DNA from: Lachnospiraceae bacterium
Lineage (GTDB): Bacteria > Bacillota > Clostridia > Lachnospirales > Lachnospiraceae
Reading direction: 5' to 3'
NCBI GenBank assembly: GCA_900752065.1
Contig: CAADTT010000053.1
Coordinates: 1-15,710 of the forward strand
DNA length: 15,710 nucleotides
The translations under genes and the position numbers were made by a program. The notes under the pieces are model-generated. The model saw nothing but the letters and a program-made list of their open reading frames with translations. It was not told the origin of the DNA and did no database searches. The stretch's first letter is position 1. Each line of letters starts with the position of its first letter. This document shows, piece after piece, positions 1 to 8,205 of the stretch.

Positions 1-54
1 TCTGCGAAAAAGTTTTTCTTATATTTTACACCATCTTTTAGGAATCCACATGAA

Positions 55-82
55 ATCAGCACATTTTGTGCGATTTTTTTTT
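55..82 (+). terminator. Possible rho-independent terminator for a gene left of the window
   Basis: A short hairpin (GCACA-TTT-TGTGC, extended by ATC/GAT across one bulged A) is followed directly by about nine T residues on the plus strand. It would end a plus-strand transcript entering from outside the window, convergent with the exporter operon whose last gene stops at 139. On the minus strand the hairpin is preceded by the A-run and followed by only a weak T stretch, so it is a poor terminator for that operon. The stem is short. Bases 1-138 otherwise hold only A/T-rich sequence with no gene I can support. Confidence 0.35.
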
Positions 83-138
83 ACCTTTCAAAACTGTTGC
101 ATAAAGCCTCACTTTTTTTCATAAAAAAACATAATATT

Positions 139-1320
139 TTAACCGGAATACCGAAGCGCCTCGATCGGCGCCTTTTTCGCCGCTTTGTTAGCAGGATAGA
201 TGCCAAAAATCACGCCAATCAGCACGGAAAAGCCCACAGCTACCCAGACGACTCCTACCGAAAGATGAAAGCTGATATCCTCCATCAGAAGCCCCGCGAC
301 CCGGAGAATTCCTGCGGACAGGGCGATCCCGATCAGGCATCCCATCAGGCTCACCATCAATGCCTCGATCAGAAACTGCAGCATGATGCTGCCTCTTCCC
401 GCGCCGATGGCTTTCCGGATGCCGATCTCCTTTGTCCGCTCTGTCACCGACACCAGCATAATATTCATAATGCCGATGCCTCCTACCAGAAGGGAGATCC
501 CTGCAATGCCGCCCAGCATCAGCGCCAGCGTATTGGTAACGCTGGACATGGTTTCCATCAGAGCTGACTGGTTGATGATCGTAAATGCATCCTCGTCATT
601 TTCAAAGCGCTCCAGCATCATGGACTCCAGAGCGCTTTCCGCCGCATCCATACTATTCTCATCTGCTGAAGAAGCATAAAAAGAAGTGATATCAAAAATA
701 TTGTCCGCCATACGGATGATCGTCGTGTAAGGAATATAAGCTTCCAACGTATCCGAAGTGATCTGGGAGGTGACAGAAGCCTCCTCCGCCAGCAGGCCGA
801 TGATCTGAAAGGCTCTTCCATCCAGCGATATCTCTTCCCCCAGCACATCTGCAGTGCCGAAGATCTCCTCTGCCGCCGTCTGGTTGATAACCGCCACATA
901 GGTATGGTTATCAATATCGCTCTTTTTCAGGAAACGCCCGGAAGCCAGGGTCATCCCCTGTATATTATAGTAGGAACCTGTCGTGCCGTACACGGTGATA
1001 TCCTCACTCGTGTAGCCGCTTTTTGCCGTAGCGCTGGTCTGTGCGATGGGCGCTGTTTCATCAATCGCCTCATGCTCCGTAAATTCCGACAGTTCCGACA
1101 GCTTCAGCGGATTTTCCTTATCATCCGTGATGCGGACAGTCAGCAGATTCGTTCCCATGCTGCCGATCTGCTCCGTCACGGAATCTGTCGTGCCGCTGAC
1201 AATGGACACCAGCACCACCAGAGAGACAACGCCAATGATGATACCCAGCATCGTCAAAAAGGAACGCATCTTATTGACAAGAATTGCACTCCATGCCATT
1301 TTCACCGACTGAAAAATCAT
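139..1320 (-). CDS. MacB/FtsX-family ABC transporter permease (YknZ-like)
   Basis: This is the membrane subunit of a tripartite ABC exporter, 393 residues, about the usual length for a Gram-positive MacB-like permease without a fused ATPase. Seen: one N-terminal membrane segment (residues about 22-42) after the typical 'NKMRSFLTMLGIIIG' start, a large extracellular domain (about 45-270), then three membrane segments in an FtsX domain with 'ERTKEIGIRKAIGA' and the C-terminal 'YPANKAAKKAPIEALRY' motif. An upstream in-frame start at 1368 would add 16 residues lying inside the ATPase gene; I chose the ATG at 1320 because it overlaps the ATPase stop as ATGA and has GGAGG seven bases before it, which suggests translational coupling. 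By family it works mechanochemically with the adaptor and ATPase to move a peptide, lipoprotein or drug outward. The substrate is not visible here. Confidence 0.93.
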   Translation of the reverse strand: MIFQSVKMAWSAILVNKMRSFLTMLGIIIGVVSLVVLVSIVSGTTDSVTEQIGSMGTNLLTVRITDDKENPLKLSELSEFTEHEAIDETAPIAQTSATAKSGYTSEDITVYGTTGSYYNIQGMTLASGRFLKKSDIDNHTYVAVINQTAAEEIFGTADVLGEEISLDGRAFQIIGLLAEEASVTSQITSDTLEAYIPYTTIIRMADNIFDITSFYASSADENSMDAAESALESMMLERFENDEDAFTIINQSALMETMSSVTNTLALMLGGIAGISLLVGGIGIMNIMLVSVTERTKEIGIRKAIGAGRGSIMLQFLIEALMVSLMGCLIGIALSAGILRVAGLLMEDISFHLSVGVVWVAVGFSVLIGVIFGIYPANKAAKKAPIEALRYSG

Positions 1321-1988
1321 TCCTCCACCTCCTCTACCCGTCCGTCCAGAATCCGGATTTTGCGGCACGCCTGATCTGCCACCTTCTCATCATGAGTAAT
1401 CAGCACCAGAGTATTTCCCCTCTCATGCAGTTCATGAAACAGCCCCATGATCTCATCCCCTGTTCTGGAATCCAGATTTCCGGTAGGCTCGTCTGCCAGG
1501 AAGAGGGACGGCTCCGTGACCAGAGCCCGGGCGATCGCCACGCGCTGCTGCTGGCCGCCGGACAGCTCCGTGGGTCTGTGCCTTCTGCGCTTTGACAGCC
1601 CCACCCGTTCCAGAGCCTCCCGCACCTTCTCCTTCCGCTCCGCGGCGCGCATCCCCTGGTAGATCAGCGGCAGCTCCACATTCTCCTCTGCCGTCATTCT
1701 CTGGATCAGGTTAAAATTCTGGAAAATAAACCCAATCTTCCGGTTGCGGATTCTCGTCAGCTCACGCTCCGAATAATTCTCAATGGACTGTCCCTCCAGA
1801 AAATATTCCCCTTCATCCGCCACGTCCAGACAACCGATAATATTCATCATGGTAGATTTTCCGCTTCCCGAAGGCCCGATGATGCTGACGAATTCCCCGG
1901 GATAAATATGCATGCTGGCGTGATCCAGAGCGTACACCTGCCCGCCGCCTATGTTATAAATTTTTGAGACATCCTGAAATCTGATCAT
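1317..1988 (-). CDS. ABC transporter ATP-binding protein (MacB/LolD/YknY-like)
   Basis: This is the cytoplasmic ATPase that powers the exporter, 223 residues, normal for the LolD/YknY class. Seen: Walker A GPSGSGKST (38-46), Q-loop glutamine Q90 in 'GFIFQNFNL', signature LSGGQQQRVAIARAL (142 onward), Walker B LFLADEPTG (162-170), D-loop 'NLDSRTG', and switch histidine H199 in 'LITHD'. All catalytic motifs are intact. It starts 11 bases after the adaptor stop, with a GAGG ribosome site overlapping that stop codon, and it shares an ATGA overlap with the permease. The three genes are therefore almost certainly one transcription and translation unit. The family assignment is secure; the transported substrate is not known from the sequence. 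Confidence 0.96.
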   Translation of the reverse strand: MIRFQDVSKIYNIGGGQVYALDHASMHIYPGEFVSIIGPSGSGKSTMMNIIGCLDVADEGEYFLEGQSIENYSERELTRIRNRKIGFIFQNFNLIQRMTAEENVELPLIYQGMRAAERKEKVREALERVGLSKRRRHRPTELSGGQQQRVAIARALVTEPSLFLADEPTGNLDSRTGDEIMGLFHELHERGNTLVLITHDEKVADQACRKIRILDGRVEEVEE

Positions 1989-1999
1989 TGCCGCTCACC

Positions 2000-4579
2000 T
2001 CACTGACCACCGGGTGCATTGCCACCAGGACTGCCGCCCGGCATAGCACCGGAAGGACTGCCGCCGCTGCGGTCGCCCCGTCCGCCCTCCGGACGTTCTC
2101 CCCCATTCATCATGTTAAATCCCATCTTGCCGCCGAAGCCTTCCTCACTGCTTTCTTCGCTAACCGCCATCTGATAATATACTGTCTGTCCTTCCTCCAG
2201 CCCGCTGGTGATCTCCACCTTCGTGCCATCCGAAATTCCCGTCTCTACCTCTACTTCACCAGAAAGTACTCCATCCTCGCCTTCTTCCGTATAGACAAAC
2301 GCCCTGTTCCCATGCTCCTGCACAGCCTCCGCAGGAAGAGTCAGAATATTTTCCTTGCTTTCTATGATGATCGTGGCTGAAGCATTCATTCCTGCCAGCA
2401 TAGATTCACTCTTAGGAATCGTGACCTCCGCAGTGTATTTTGTAACGCCGCCGTTATTGTTTGCTGTATGGTCTATGTCTGAAATCTCCCCTTCAAATTC
2501 CTGTCCCTCCAGGGCATCCAGGGTAACCGTTACCTTTTGCCCCTCCTGGATAGACAGAATATCCAGCTCATCAATGTTTACCGAAAGCAGCATATGTTCA
2601 TTTCCAGAAATCGTAAATGCCGTCTCCATTCCCGTATCTGCTGTTTCCCCGGAATCTGTGCCAGATGATACCGACGAAGCAGACAGGCTGGATGTACCTG
2701 ATGATGCACCTGTCAGGTTTTGGCCCGATGCGCCGCCTGCTGCCATGCCGGACTGTACCGTCCCACCGGATGTGCCTGTCCGTCCGGTATTGCTCCCCTG
2801 AGACGTACCTGCCTGTCCGCCATTACTTCCCTGCGGCGTATCTGACTGTCCTCCGTTATTTCCCTGCGCTGTGCCTGTCTGTCCGCCATTACTACCCTGA
2901 GACGTACCTGCCTGTCCTGTGCTGCCGCTCTGTCCTGAACTGTTCCCATTCTGGCCGTCTGCAGAATTTTGCTCTCCGCTCCCGGACGTACTTCCCGGCT
3001 GTCCCCCATTCTGGCCGCCCTGCGTTTCCGATGTCTGCGGCTTGTTCTCTTCTCCTGTCGTCTCGGACTCTGTCTGTTTTTCGCTTTCCGTCTCCTTTTT
3101 TGCCGTCCCCGGGTAAGTGATCGTCAGATTCAGGGTGTTCTGCTCACACTGCTCCAGAAGCTCCCACTGCAGCGCCTGCGCGCCCGGATAGGAAAGCTCT
3201 GCTCCGTCAGCGATCACGAACTGCCACCCTTCTTTCGCCGTCAGGCTGACCACCGCCGTGTAACCGGTTTCCTCTGCAAATTTTTCATCCGCCGGCATCC
3301 AGGTGATCTTTCCTGTGTACTGCTCCGTTTCCTCAATTCCGGCCGCCGGGATCTCTCCCGCGACGGGAACGGGCACCCCTGAGGAAAGCTTTGTGAAAAG
3401 GGCCTGCATATCTGCAATGCTTGTGATTCCCTTCTCTGCCCCCGTCTCCGCTGTACTTGCATAGGAAAATACCGCCTCTGCATCCTCCCTGCCGCCCGAT
3501 ACTGTCAGCGCAAACGCTTCTTCTGATGCAGACGCCATACTTCCCCCTGCATTTTGGGCGCTTCCGGTACTGTTTTCGGCGCCGCCGTCCTCTGCCGTCA
3601 CATTAACACTCGCCACGATTCCGTCATATTCCGCCCGGACTGCAGGGTCGGCGGCAAGCTGCGTCAGCCGTTTCAGGCGTTCCGTCAGATCGCCTCTTTT
3701 GGCAAGAAGCTGCTGATATTCTGCGGAGTCCGAAACGTCCTCCAGCTCCAGCAATGTTTCCGAAGCGCTCACCTCTTCATTTTCTTCCACCAGAACCTCC
3801 GCTACCGTTCCAGACGTGCCTGTGATCTCTATGGGCTGATGGACATACAGCTTCTCTCTGCCAAGCTCCTTTCCGTCAGCGTCTGTCACCGTAACCTTCT
3901 CCCCCATCTTCGGACCATCATCCGTCAGAGTGACTACGCAGACCCCATCCGCCACGCTTTCTACCGTTCCTTCTTCCTCTGTTCCGTCCGGCAGAGTGAC
4001 TGTCACGGTGTCTCCGGCGCTCACACCGGATACATCCGTCAGCTCCACCGCCATCCTTCCATCTATGGACAGCACCAGCAGCGCGCCCTTTTTCTCCATG
4101 ACAGACAACACACTTTTCCCGGTCTCTGCATAAATTTTCTTTACTCTTCCTGCTATGTAGGTCTTTACATATTCGGATTCCTTTTCATCCTTCGCCTCGT
4201 TGATCTCCCCGTCCAGCTCCTTCAGTTCTTCCTGGGCTTCCGAGAGAGCTTTCAGGACAGAAGCAGCGTTTACCTTCGCCAGTACATCGCCTTCCTGCAC
4301 CGCATCGCCGCTCTCCACCAGCACTTCCTCCATCGTAAGTCCCGCCGGGATCTTTACTGCTCCGGCTGTATCGTTCTGCAGGGTTCCGGTTCCTACCACT
4401 GTCGTAGAAATACTTCCGCTCTCCACCTCCGTGCTCACTGCCTCCGGCGTCCCCTGTGCCATCACCATTCCCCTGCGGGGACGGACTGCAAAAAACCAGA
4501 CGCCTGCTGCCGTCACCAGACCTGCTGCGACGGCGCACACAAGGATTATCTTCTTTCTCTTACTGCTTTTGTGTTTCAT
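2000..4579 (-). CDS. Membrane-fusion/adaptor protein of an ABC exporter (HlyD/MacA/YknX-like), unusually long
   Basis: This is the extracytoplasmic adaptor expected to bridge the permease, 859 residues, about twice the usual YknX/MacA length. Seen: an N-terminal membrane anchor (about 11-31); a lipoyl-like half (about 75-105, 'GDAVQEGDVLAKV'); a second hairpin-like barrel region (about 140-330, with 'GTVAEVLVEENEEV'); an inserted module (about 385-492, 'KITWMPADEKFAEETGYTA') resembling repeat domains of surface proteins; a Gly/Ser/Thr/Gln linker of about 150 residues (about 497-650) with an 11-residue tandem repeat; then the typical beta-barrel and membrane-proximal domains (about 655-810, 'ILTLPAEAV', 'GLEEGQTVYY'). 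The C-terminal tail (about 815-859) is rich in Gly, Pro and Met and contains GGERPEGG. Start: ATG with GGAGG nine bases upstream. Substrate unknown; the long linker might span a thick wall, which is inference. Confidence 0.92.
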   Translation of the reverse strand: MKHKSSKRKKIILVCAVAAGLVTAAGVWFFAVRPRRGMVMAQGTPEAVSTEVESGSISTTVVGTGTLQNDTAGAVKIPAGLTMEEVLVESGDAVQEGDVLAKVNAASVLKALSEAQEELKELDGEINEAKDEKESEYVKTYIAGRVKKIYAETGKSVLSVMEKKGALLVLSIDGRMAVELTDVSGVSAGDTVTVTLPDGTEEEGTVESVADGVCVVTLTDDGPKMGEKVTVTDADGKELGREKLYVHQPIEITGTSGTVAEVLVEENEEVSASETLLELEDVSDSAEYQQLLAKRGDLTERLKRLTQLAADPAVRAEYDGIVASVNVTAEDGGAENSTGSAQNAGGSMASASEEAFALTVSGGREDAEAVFSYASTAETGAEKGITSIADMQALFTKLSSGVPVPVAGEIPAAGIEETEQYTGKITWMPADEKFAEETGYTAVVSLTAKEGWQFVIADGAELSYPGAQALQWELLEQCEQNTLNLTITYPGTAKKETESEKQTESETTGEENKPQTSETQGGQNGGQPGSTSGSGEQNSADGQNGNSSGQSGSTGQAGTSQGSNGGQTGTAQGNNGGQSDTPQGSNGGQAGTSQGSNTGRTGTSGGTVQSGMAAGGASGQNLTGASSGTSSLSASSVSSGTDSGETADTGMETAFTISGNEHMLLSVNIDELDILSIQEGQKVTVTLDALEGQEFEGEISDIDHTANNNGGVTKYTAEVTIPKSESMLAGMNASATIIIESKENILTLPAEAVQEHGNRAFVYTEEGEDGVLSGEVEVETGISDGTKVEITSGLEEGQTVYYQMAVSEESSEEGFGGKMGFNMMNGGERPEGGRGDRSGGSPSGAMPGGSPGGNAPGGQ
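2786..2917 (-). repeat. Four 33-bp tandem repeats coding an 11-residue Gly/Gln/Ser unit
   Basis: Inside the adaptor gene, residues 555-598 are four consecutive 11-residue units of the form G-Q-(A/T/S)-(G/D)-T-(S/A/P)-Q-G-(S/N)-N-(G/T). A degraded fifth unit continues to about 2762. The DNA copies match closely but not perfectly, so the array could change length by slippage or recombination. Units at 2885-2917, 2852-2884, 2819-2851 and 2786-2818. Confidence 0.9.
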
Positions 4580-4602
4580 GCTCTTCTTCCTCCTCAGCCG
4601 TC

Positions 4603-6387
4603 TCAGCTTTCCTCCGGCGTCAGCCTGCCGCCTCCGTCAAGCTCGATCGTCTCGCCTTCCAGCCATGCATTTTCCTCATTGTCTGCATCGTAATAAATGG
4701 TATATCCCTCTGAATACAGGTTGCTGCAATCCTCCGCTTCATTGCTCAGCACATCCACATGGGAATCTCCTGTCACTTCCCATTCAGAATCCGCGTCCAG
4801 AGAAACCTTTACTTCCTTCCCTGTATGTTCACTGTCCACAGCCCCCAGATAGGAAGTGCCTTCCGTAAGCACCAGAGACACGGTACTGATCTCATCGCAG
4901 GTGATATCTCCTTCCAGCGCCTGATTTTTTCCCGTCAGTATAAAATCACCGCCGTTTTCTCCTTCTTTTCCCCAGTTATTCGTGTTATTTCCCGACACCT
5001 TCGCCAGAATACCGCCGGAAAAATCCAGAACTGTATGCTCCAATACTGCCTCCGCCTCCGTATTCGTCACATAAAACATCGGGCCGTCCGAGGTCGTGGA
5101 AAGCGTAGAATCCACCGCTGTAAAAGATGCCGTTCCCTCCGCCGCGTCTCCCGACGTGCTCTGATAAAGCATCACGCCATTTTCCCCGGCTCCTGTCAGG
5201 TCACAGTTCTCCAGCGTGATCGAATTCTTTCCTTCTACCACGGCCGTCTGAGAATCCGCCGCTGTTCCTGTCACCTCTCTCGCCGTGATAATTCCCGTCG
5301 AATAGATGCAGGGGCTTCCATCCCCGGAAGCACTGACCTCTGCCCCTGTCACATCGATTGTTCCCTCGCCCCGGTCCGTGGCAATGGGCGCACAGTGCGC
5401 ACCCTGCGTGGTAATTTTCACATCCTCCGCTGTCACTTTACCGCCATAAGTAGCGTCCAGTCCTCTGGACGAATTTCCCGTTGTCTCGATCGTCACATTC
5501 TTCACTGTGATTTCCGATCCTTCTCCCGTGGCAAACACGGCATTTGAGCCTTCTGAAGCAGATGTCAGCGTCACATCCTCCAGCACTGCCGTACTTCCTG
5601 CCGCCGCTGTAAAAACAGCATTTAAGCCGTAAAAATTGCTCTCATCATCACTGGAGGTATCTCCCGACTTTGCAAGCGTTCCCCCGGTCAGGCTCAGGCT
5701 TCCCCCGTTTGTCACCAGAACCGTGTTTTCATCTTCTGCCGACGAAGTATAATCCGCATCCTCCTGTGTTTCCTCCGTACCATCCACTGTATAAACGCCT
5801 TTCAAAGAGATGCTTCCGGTAGATGATCCATTCATCTTCCCGTTTCCGTGTCCGCCCTGTCCCATCTTCATAATTGTGACAGACACGGCCGTATCGCCGT
5901 CCATCACTACACGCAGAAGATTCCCTTCCTCGATATCCTCCAGTGAAGCCGTCTTGCTCTCACCCATCTCATCCAGCGTGTATACCGTATCCTCCGAAAC
6001 CGTGACCGTCTTCTCCTCGCCTGTAACATTCCTTCCGCCCAGGCCTCCGCCCTTTCCGCCCTCCGGTCTCTCCGGCGGCTCTTCTCCCTCTGCCATCGTC
6101 TCGCCTTCCGGTCTCTCTGGTGGCTGCTGTCCTTCTCCGCCAGGATCTCCTTCCCCCTTCTCCGGCATTTCCATAAGAGCCAGCGTTATTTCCTTTCCAT
6201 TCACGGCTGTGACACGCCCCGTGATGCTTTCATCTGTTTTCTCTTCATCACTTTCTGCCCCTGTATCCGGAACCTCCGTCTCTGCAGAAACCGCCTCTTC
6301 CGAAGATGACCTTCCTCCGCTGCTGCACCCTGCCGCACAGAGTGCTGTCATTATACAAAGTAACATCCATATTTTCTTCCTGGCCAT
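4603..6387 (-). CDS. Surface lipoprotein with OB-like and beta-helix-like repeat regions
   Basis: Function unrecognised; 594 residues. Seen: a lipoprotein signal peptide with lipobox AAGC (Cys21) after a Lys/Arg start and a hydrophobic stretch; a Ser/Glu spacer; a region like the bacterial 'ITGRVTAVNGKEITL ... L..IEEGNLLRVV' beta-barrel (about 53-172) interrupted by an acidic Pro/Gly insert with two PPERPEG copies (about 78-118); a Gly/Met/His stretch 'MKMGQGGHGNGKMNG' (173-187); and a long Ser/Thr/Gly-rich series (about 220-530) of alternating short strands such as 'SLSLTGGTL', 'EITVKNVTIETTG', 'GTIDVTGAEVSASG', typical of parallel beta-helix or adhesin-like proteins. I prefer the ATG at 6387 over that at 6426 because only it has a spaced GAGGG site and a proper signal peptide. 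It lies 23 bases before the adaptor gene, so it is probably a partner or cargo of the exporter (inference). Confidence 0.88.
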   Translation of the reverse strand: MARKKIWMLLCIMTALCAAGCSSGGRSSSEEAVSAETEVPDTGAESDEEKTDESITGRVTAVNGKEITLALMEMPEKGEGDPGGEGQQPPERPEGETMAEGEEPPERPEGGKGGGLGGRNVTGEEKTVTVSEDTVYTLDEMGESKTASLEDIEEGNLLRVVMDGDTAVSVTIMKMGQGGHGNGKMNGSSTGSISLKGVYTVDGTEETQEDADYTSSAEDENTVLVTNGGSLSLTGGTLAKSGDTSSDDESNFYGLNAVFTAAAGSTAVLEDVTLTSASEGSNAVFATGEGSEITVKNVTIETTGNSSRGLDATYGGKVTAEDVKITTQGAHCAPIATDRGEGTIDVTGAEVSASGDGSPCIYSTGIITAREVTGTAADSQTAVVEGKNSITLENCDLTGAGENGVMLYQSTSGDAAEGTASFTAVDSTLSTTSDGPMFYVTNTEAEAVLEHTVLDFSGGILAKVSGNNTNNWGKEGENGGDFILTGKNQALEGDITCDEISTVSLVLTEGTSYLGAVDSEHTGKEVKVSLDADSEWEVTGDSHVDVLSNEAEDCSNLYSEGYTIYYDADNEENAWLEGETIELDGGGRLTPEES

Positions 6388-6564
6388 ATCCAAACCCTCG
6401 TGACTGTTTCGCCACTTTCCTTTCATCCTTTGTCAAAAACCTTACCGTCCGGCTGAACTGTTACAATTTTTTCTGGTTTTATCTTAAAAGGAATTTTTGT
6501 CTGTTTTATGGGCAATTTTTGAAAATCCTATGTCAGTACCCTGAAAATTTCTTGGCTTTTTTCG

Positions 6565-7347
6565 TCATCCCAGTGCCACATCCAGAACCATCATCAGCAC
6601 AAAGCCTGCCGCCACACCGATCGTTCCGATATTACTATGTTCCCCCGCCTGTGACTCCGGAATCAGCTCTTCCACCACCACATAAATCATTGCCCCCGCC
6701 GCAAAGGATAAAAGATACGGCAGCGCCGGATAAATGATCCCCGTCAGCAGTATGGTGACCACTGCCGCCACAGGCTCCACAATGCCGGAGGCCGTCCCAT
6801 ATAAAAATGCCCTCTTCTTTGTCAGTCCTTCACTTCTCAGCGGCATGGATATGATCGCCCCTTCAGGAAAATTCTGGATCGCGATGCCCACAGACAGCGC
6901 AAAGGCTCCCGCAAGAGAAATCAATGTATTTTGCGTCAGCAGACCGGAAAATACGACCCCCACCGCCATTCCTTCCGGAATGTTGTGAAGCGTCACTGCC
7001 AGCACCAGCATCGTACTCTTTTTCAAATTCGCTTTCACGCCCTCCGGCTTTTCTTTGTCTAAATGTAGGTGTGGGATCAGAGTATCCAGGATTAGAAGAA
7101 ACAGGATGCCGAAGATAAATCCTGCTGCCGCCGGGATCCAGGCGATCACCTCCTGTTCCCCTGCCATATCAATCGCCGGGATCAAAAGCGACCACACCGA
7201 AGCTGCGATCATTACCCCTGATGCAAAGCCCAGAAGCGCTTTCTGAAGACGCACGCCCATCTCCTTCCTCATAAAAAAGACCGTCCCTGCTCCCAGTGTT
7301 GTTCCAAAAAACGGAATCAATACTCCAAGAATTATGTTTTTGTTCAT
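6565..7347 (-). CDS. ZIP-family divalent metal transporter, GufA subfamily
   Basis: An inner-membrane transporter, 260 residues and roughly eight membrane segments, expected to bring Zn2+ or another divalent cation into the cell. Seen: the TM4 metal motif HNIPEGMAVG (H121, N122, E125), the TM5 motif QNFPEG (Q158, N159, E162), E191-P in the following helix, and EELIPE (226-231). Gln in place of His in the second motif is the GufA-type signature, as opposed to classical ZupT. The variable loop is short, with a small HLHLD cluster (93-97). Start: ATG with AGAGG seven bases upstream. Its stop lies 177 bases upstream of the lipoprotein start on the same strand. I see no convincing terminator or promoter in 6427-6564, so read-through into the exporter operon is possible. 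Metal preference cannot be read from sequence. Confidence 0.94.
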   Translation of the reverse strand: MNKNIILGVLIPFFGTTLGAGTVFFMRKEMGVRLQKALLGFASGVMIAASVWSLLIPAIDMAGEQEVIAWIPAAAGFIFGILFLLILDTLIPHLHLDKEKPEGVKANLKKSTMLVLAVTLHNIPEGMAVGVVFSGLLTQNTLISLAGAFALSVGIAIQNFPEGAIISMPLRSEGLTKKRAFLYGTASGIVEPVAAVVTILLTGIIYPALPYLLSFAAGAMIYVVVEELIPESQAGEHSNIGTIGVAAGFVLMMVLDVALG

Positions 7348-7416
7348 TTCATTACCTCTCTTTCATTCTGTCCGTGTATTAGTGTATGCAAAATCTGGCG
7401 GAGCGACACTGAAAAG

Positions 7417-7448
7417 TTGTAATATCCTGTCCCATTCCGGCATATAAT
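7417..7448 (+). promoter_or_regulatory. Weak candidate promoter for the DedA gene
   Basis: A perfect -10 box TATAAT (7443-7448) has a TTGTAA (7417-7422) as the only -35-like element, at a long 20-base spacing. If used, transcription would begin at about 7455, exactly at the foot of the 55-nt hairpin. The long spacing makes this uncertain. Confidence 0.3.
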
Positions 7449-7455
7449 GATGCCA

Positions 7456-7510
7456 GGGTCCCAGAGTCATGCGTTTCATGCTCGCATGAAAAAGCATGAC
7501 TCTGGGACCC
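7456..7510. repeat. 55-nt near-perfect intergenic palindrome
   Basis: The arms GGGTCCCAGAGTCATGC and GCATGACTCTGGGACCC pair without mismatch (17 bp). A small internal asymmetry (G against AA) follows, then a second 7-bp stem TTTCATG/CATGAAA closed by a CTCG loop. Neither strand has a T-run after it, so it is not a standard terminator. It sits in the divergent gap between the ZIP and DedA genes and would lie in the 5' leader of the DedA mRNA. It could be a dispersed palindromic element, an RNA stability hairpin or a protein-binding site; the sequence does not decide. Confidence 0.85.
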
Positions 7511-7571
7511 GCCAACATATATTTACTGTAAGACTCTGCGCAAACAAATTCAACACTACCAAGGAGGTTCT

Positions 7572-8204
7572 ATGCAAGAATGGATCATCGCCGTGATGCA
7601 GCAGTACGGATATCTGGGCGTAGCGCTGCTCATTGCTGTCGAAAACATTTTTCCGCCCATACCGTCCGAAGTCATCCTGACCTTCGGCGGTTTTATGACT
7701 ACTTACACGACCCTGAATATCTGGCTGGTCATTCTGGCCTCAACCGCAGGTTCTGTCGCCGGCGCCGTCGTTCTGTACGGGGCTGGATGCCTGCTTCCGC
7801 CTGACCGCCTGAAAGCTCTCCTCTCCGGCCGTATCGGAAAACTCCTGCACCTTTATCCGGAGGATGTGGATAAATCGATCGAATGGTTTAACCGCACAGG
7901 CTTCAGCACTGTATTTTTCTGCCGTTTCATCCCCATGGTGCGAAGCCTGATTTCGATTCCGGCAGGCTTCGCACGAATGAAATTCATACCGTTTCTCATG
8001 CTGACCACACTGGGCAGCTTTCTCTGGAACACGATTCTGGTATGGGTCGGCGTCGCTGCCAGAGAGTCCTGGGATATTATCGTGAAAAATCTGGAATCTT
8101 ATTCCGGTATTCTTAAAATAATTCTGCTCCTGTTTGCTTTTGCTGCCCTGCTCTATTTTATATGGAAACGAATATTGTGCAAAGACAAAGAGCAGGTAGA
8201 GTAA
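7572..8204 (+). CDS. DedA-family membrane protein (SNARE-associated/VTT domain)
   Basis: A polytopic membrane protein, 210 residues, full length for the family. DedA proteins act as lipid-carrier translocases: some recycle undecaprenyl phosphate across the membrane, others move phospholipids. Seen: the N-terminal 'ENIFPPIPSEV' with acidic residues E24 and E33; the Gly-rich stretch 'STAGSVAGAVVLYGAG' (57-72); the family motif 'FFCRFIPMVRSLISIPAGFARM' (115-136), containing the two conserved arginines R118 and R124; and a C-terminal membrane helix ending in a charged tail. Start: ATG with AAGGAGG four bases upstream. It is the only plus-strand gene in the window, transcribed alone from the 7348-7571 gap and ended by the hairpin at 8206. 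Which lipid it moves cannot be told. Confidence 0.95.
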   Translation: MQEWIIAVMQQYGYLGVALLIAVENIFPPIPSEVILTFGGFMTTYTTLNIWLVILASTAGSVAGAVVLYGAGCLLPPDRLKALLSGRIGKLLHLYPEDVDKSIEWFNRTGFSTVFFCRFIPMVRSLISIPAGFARMKFIPFLMLTTLGSFLWNTILVWVGVAARESWDIIVKNLESYSGILKIILLLFAFAALLYFIWKRILCKDKEQVE

Positions 8205-8205
8205 T

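Noticed and set aside
1321..1368. Upstream start for the permease adding 16 residues
   Set aside because: The added segment is Gly/Arg-rich and lies in the ATPase gene. The ATG at 1320 has the ATGA overlap, a good ribosome site and the family N-terminus.
97..1595. Several plus-strand open frames opposite the permease and ATPase genes
   Set aside because: They lie antisense to genes with intact family motifs, have odd composition rich in His, Gln, Arg and Ser, and lack domain features and good ribosome sites.
2762..2917. Tandem 33-bp array considered as a CRISPR
   Set aside because: Copies are directly adjacent without spacers and keep a single open reading frame inside a gene.
3554..4868. 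Long plus-strand open frames (up to 379 codons) opposite the adaptor gene
   Set aside because: They are shadows of a long codon-biased gene on the other strand; composition is rich in Cys, His, Arg and Ser with no recognisable domain.
6388..6426. Upstream ATG for the lipoprotein gene
   Set aside because: Its ribosome site would touch the start codon, and the extra 13 residues would displace the signal peptide from the N-terminus.
7456..7510. Palindrome considered as a terminator
   Set aside because: No run of T follows on either strand, and no gene end lies close upstream on either strand.
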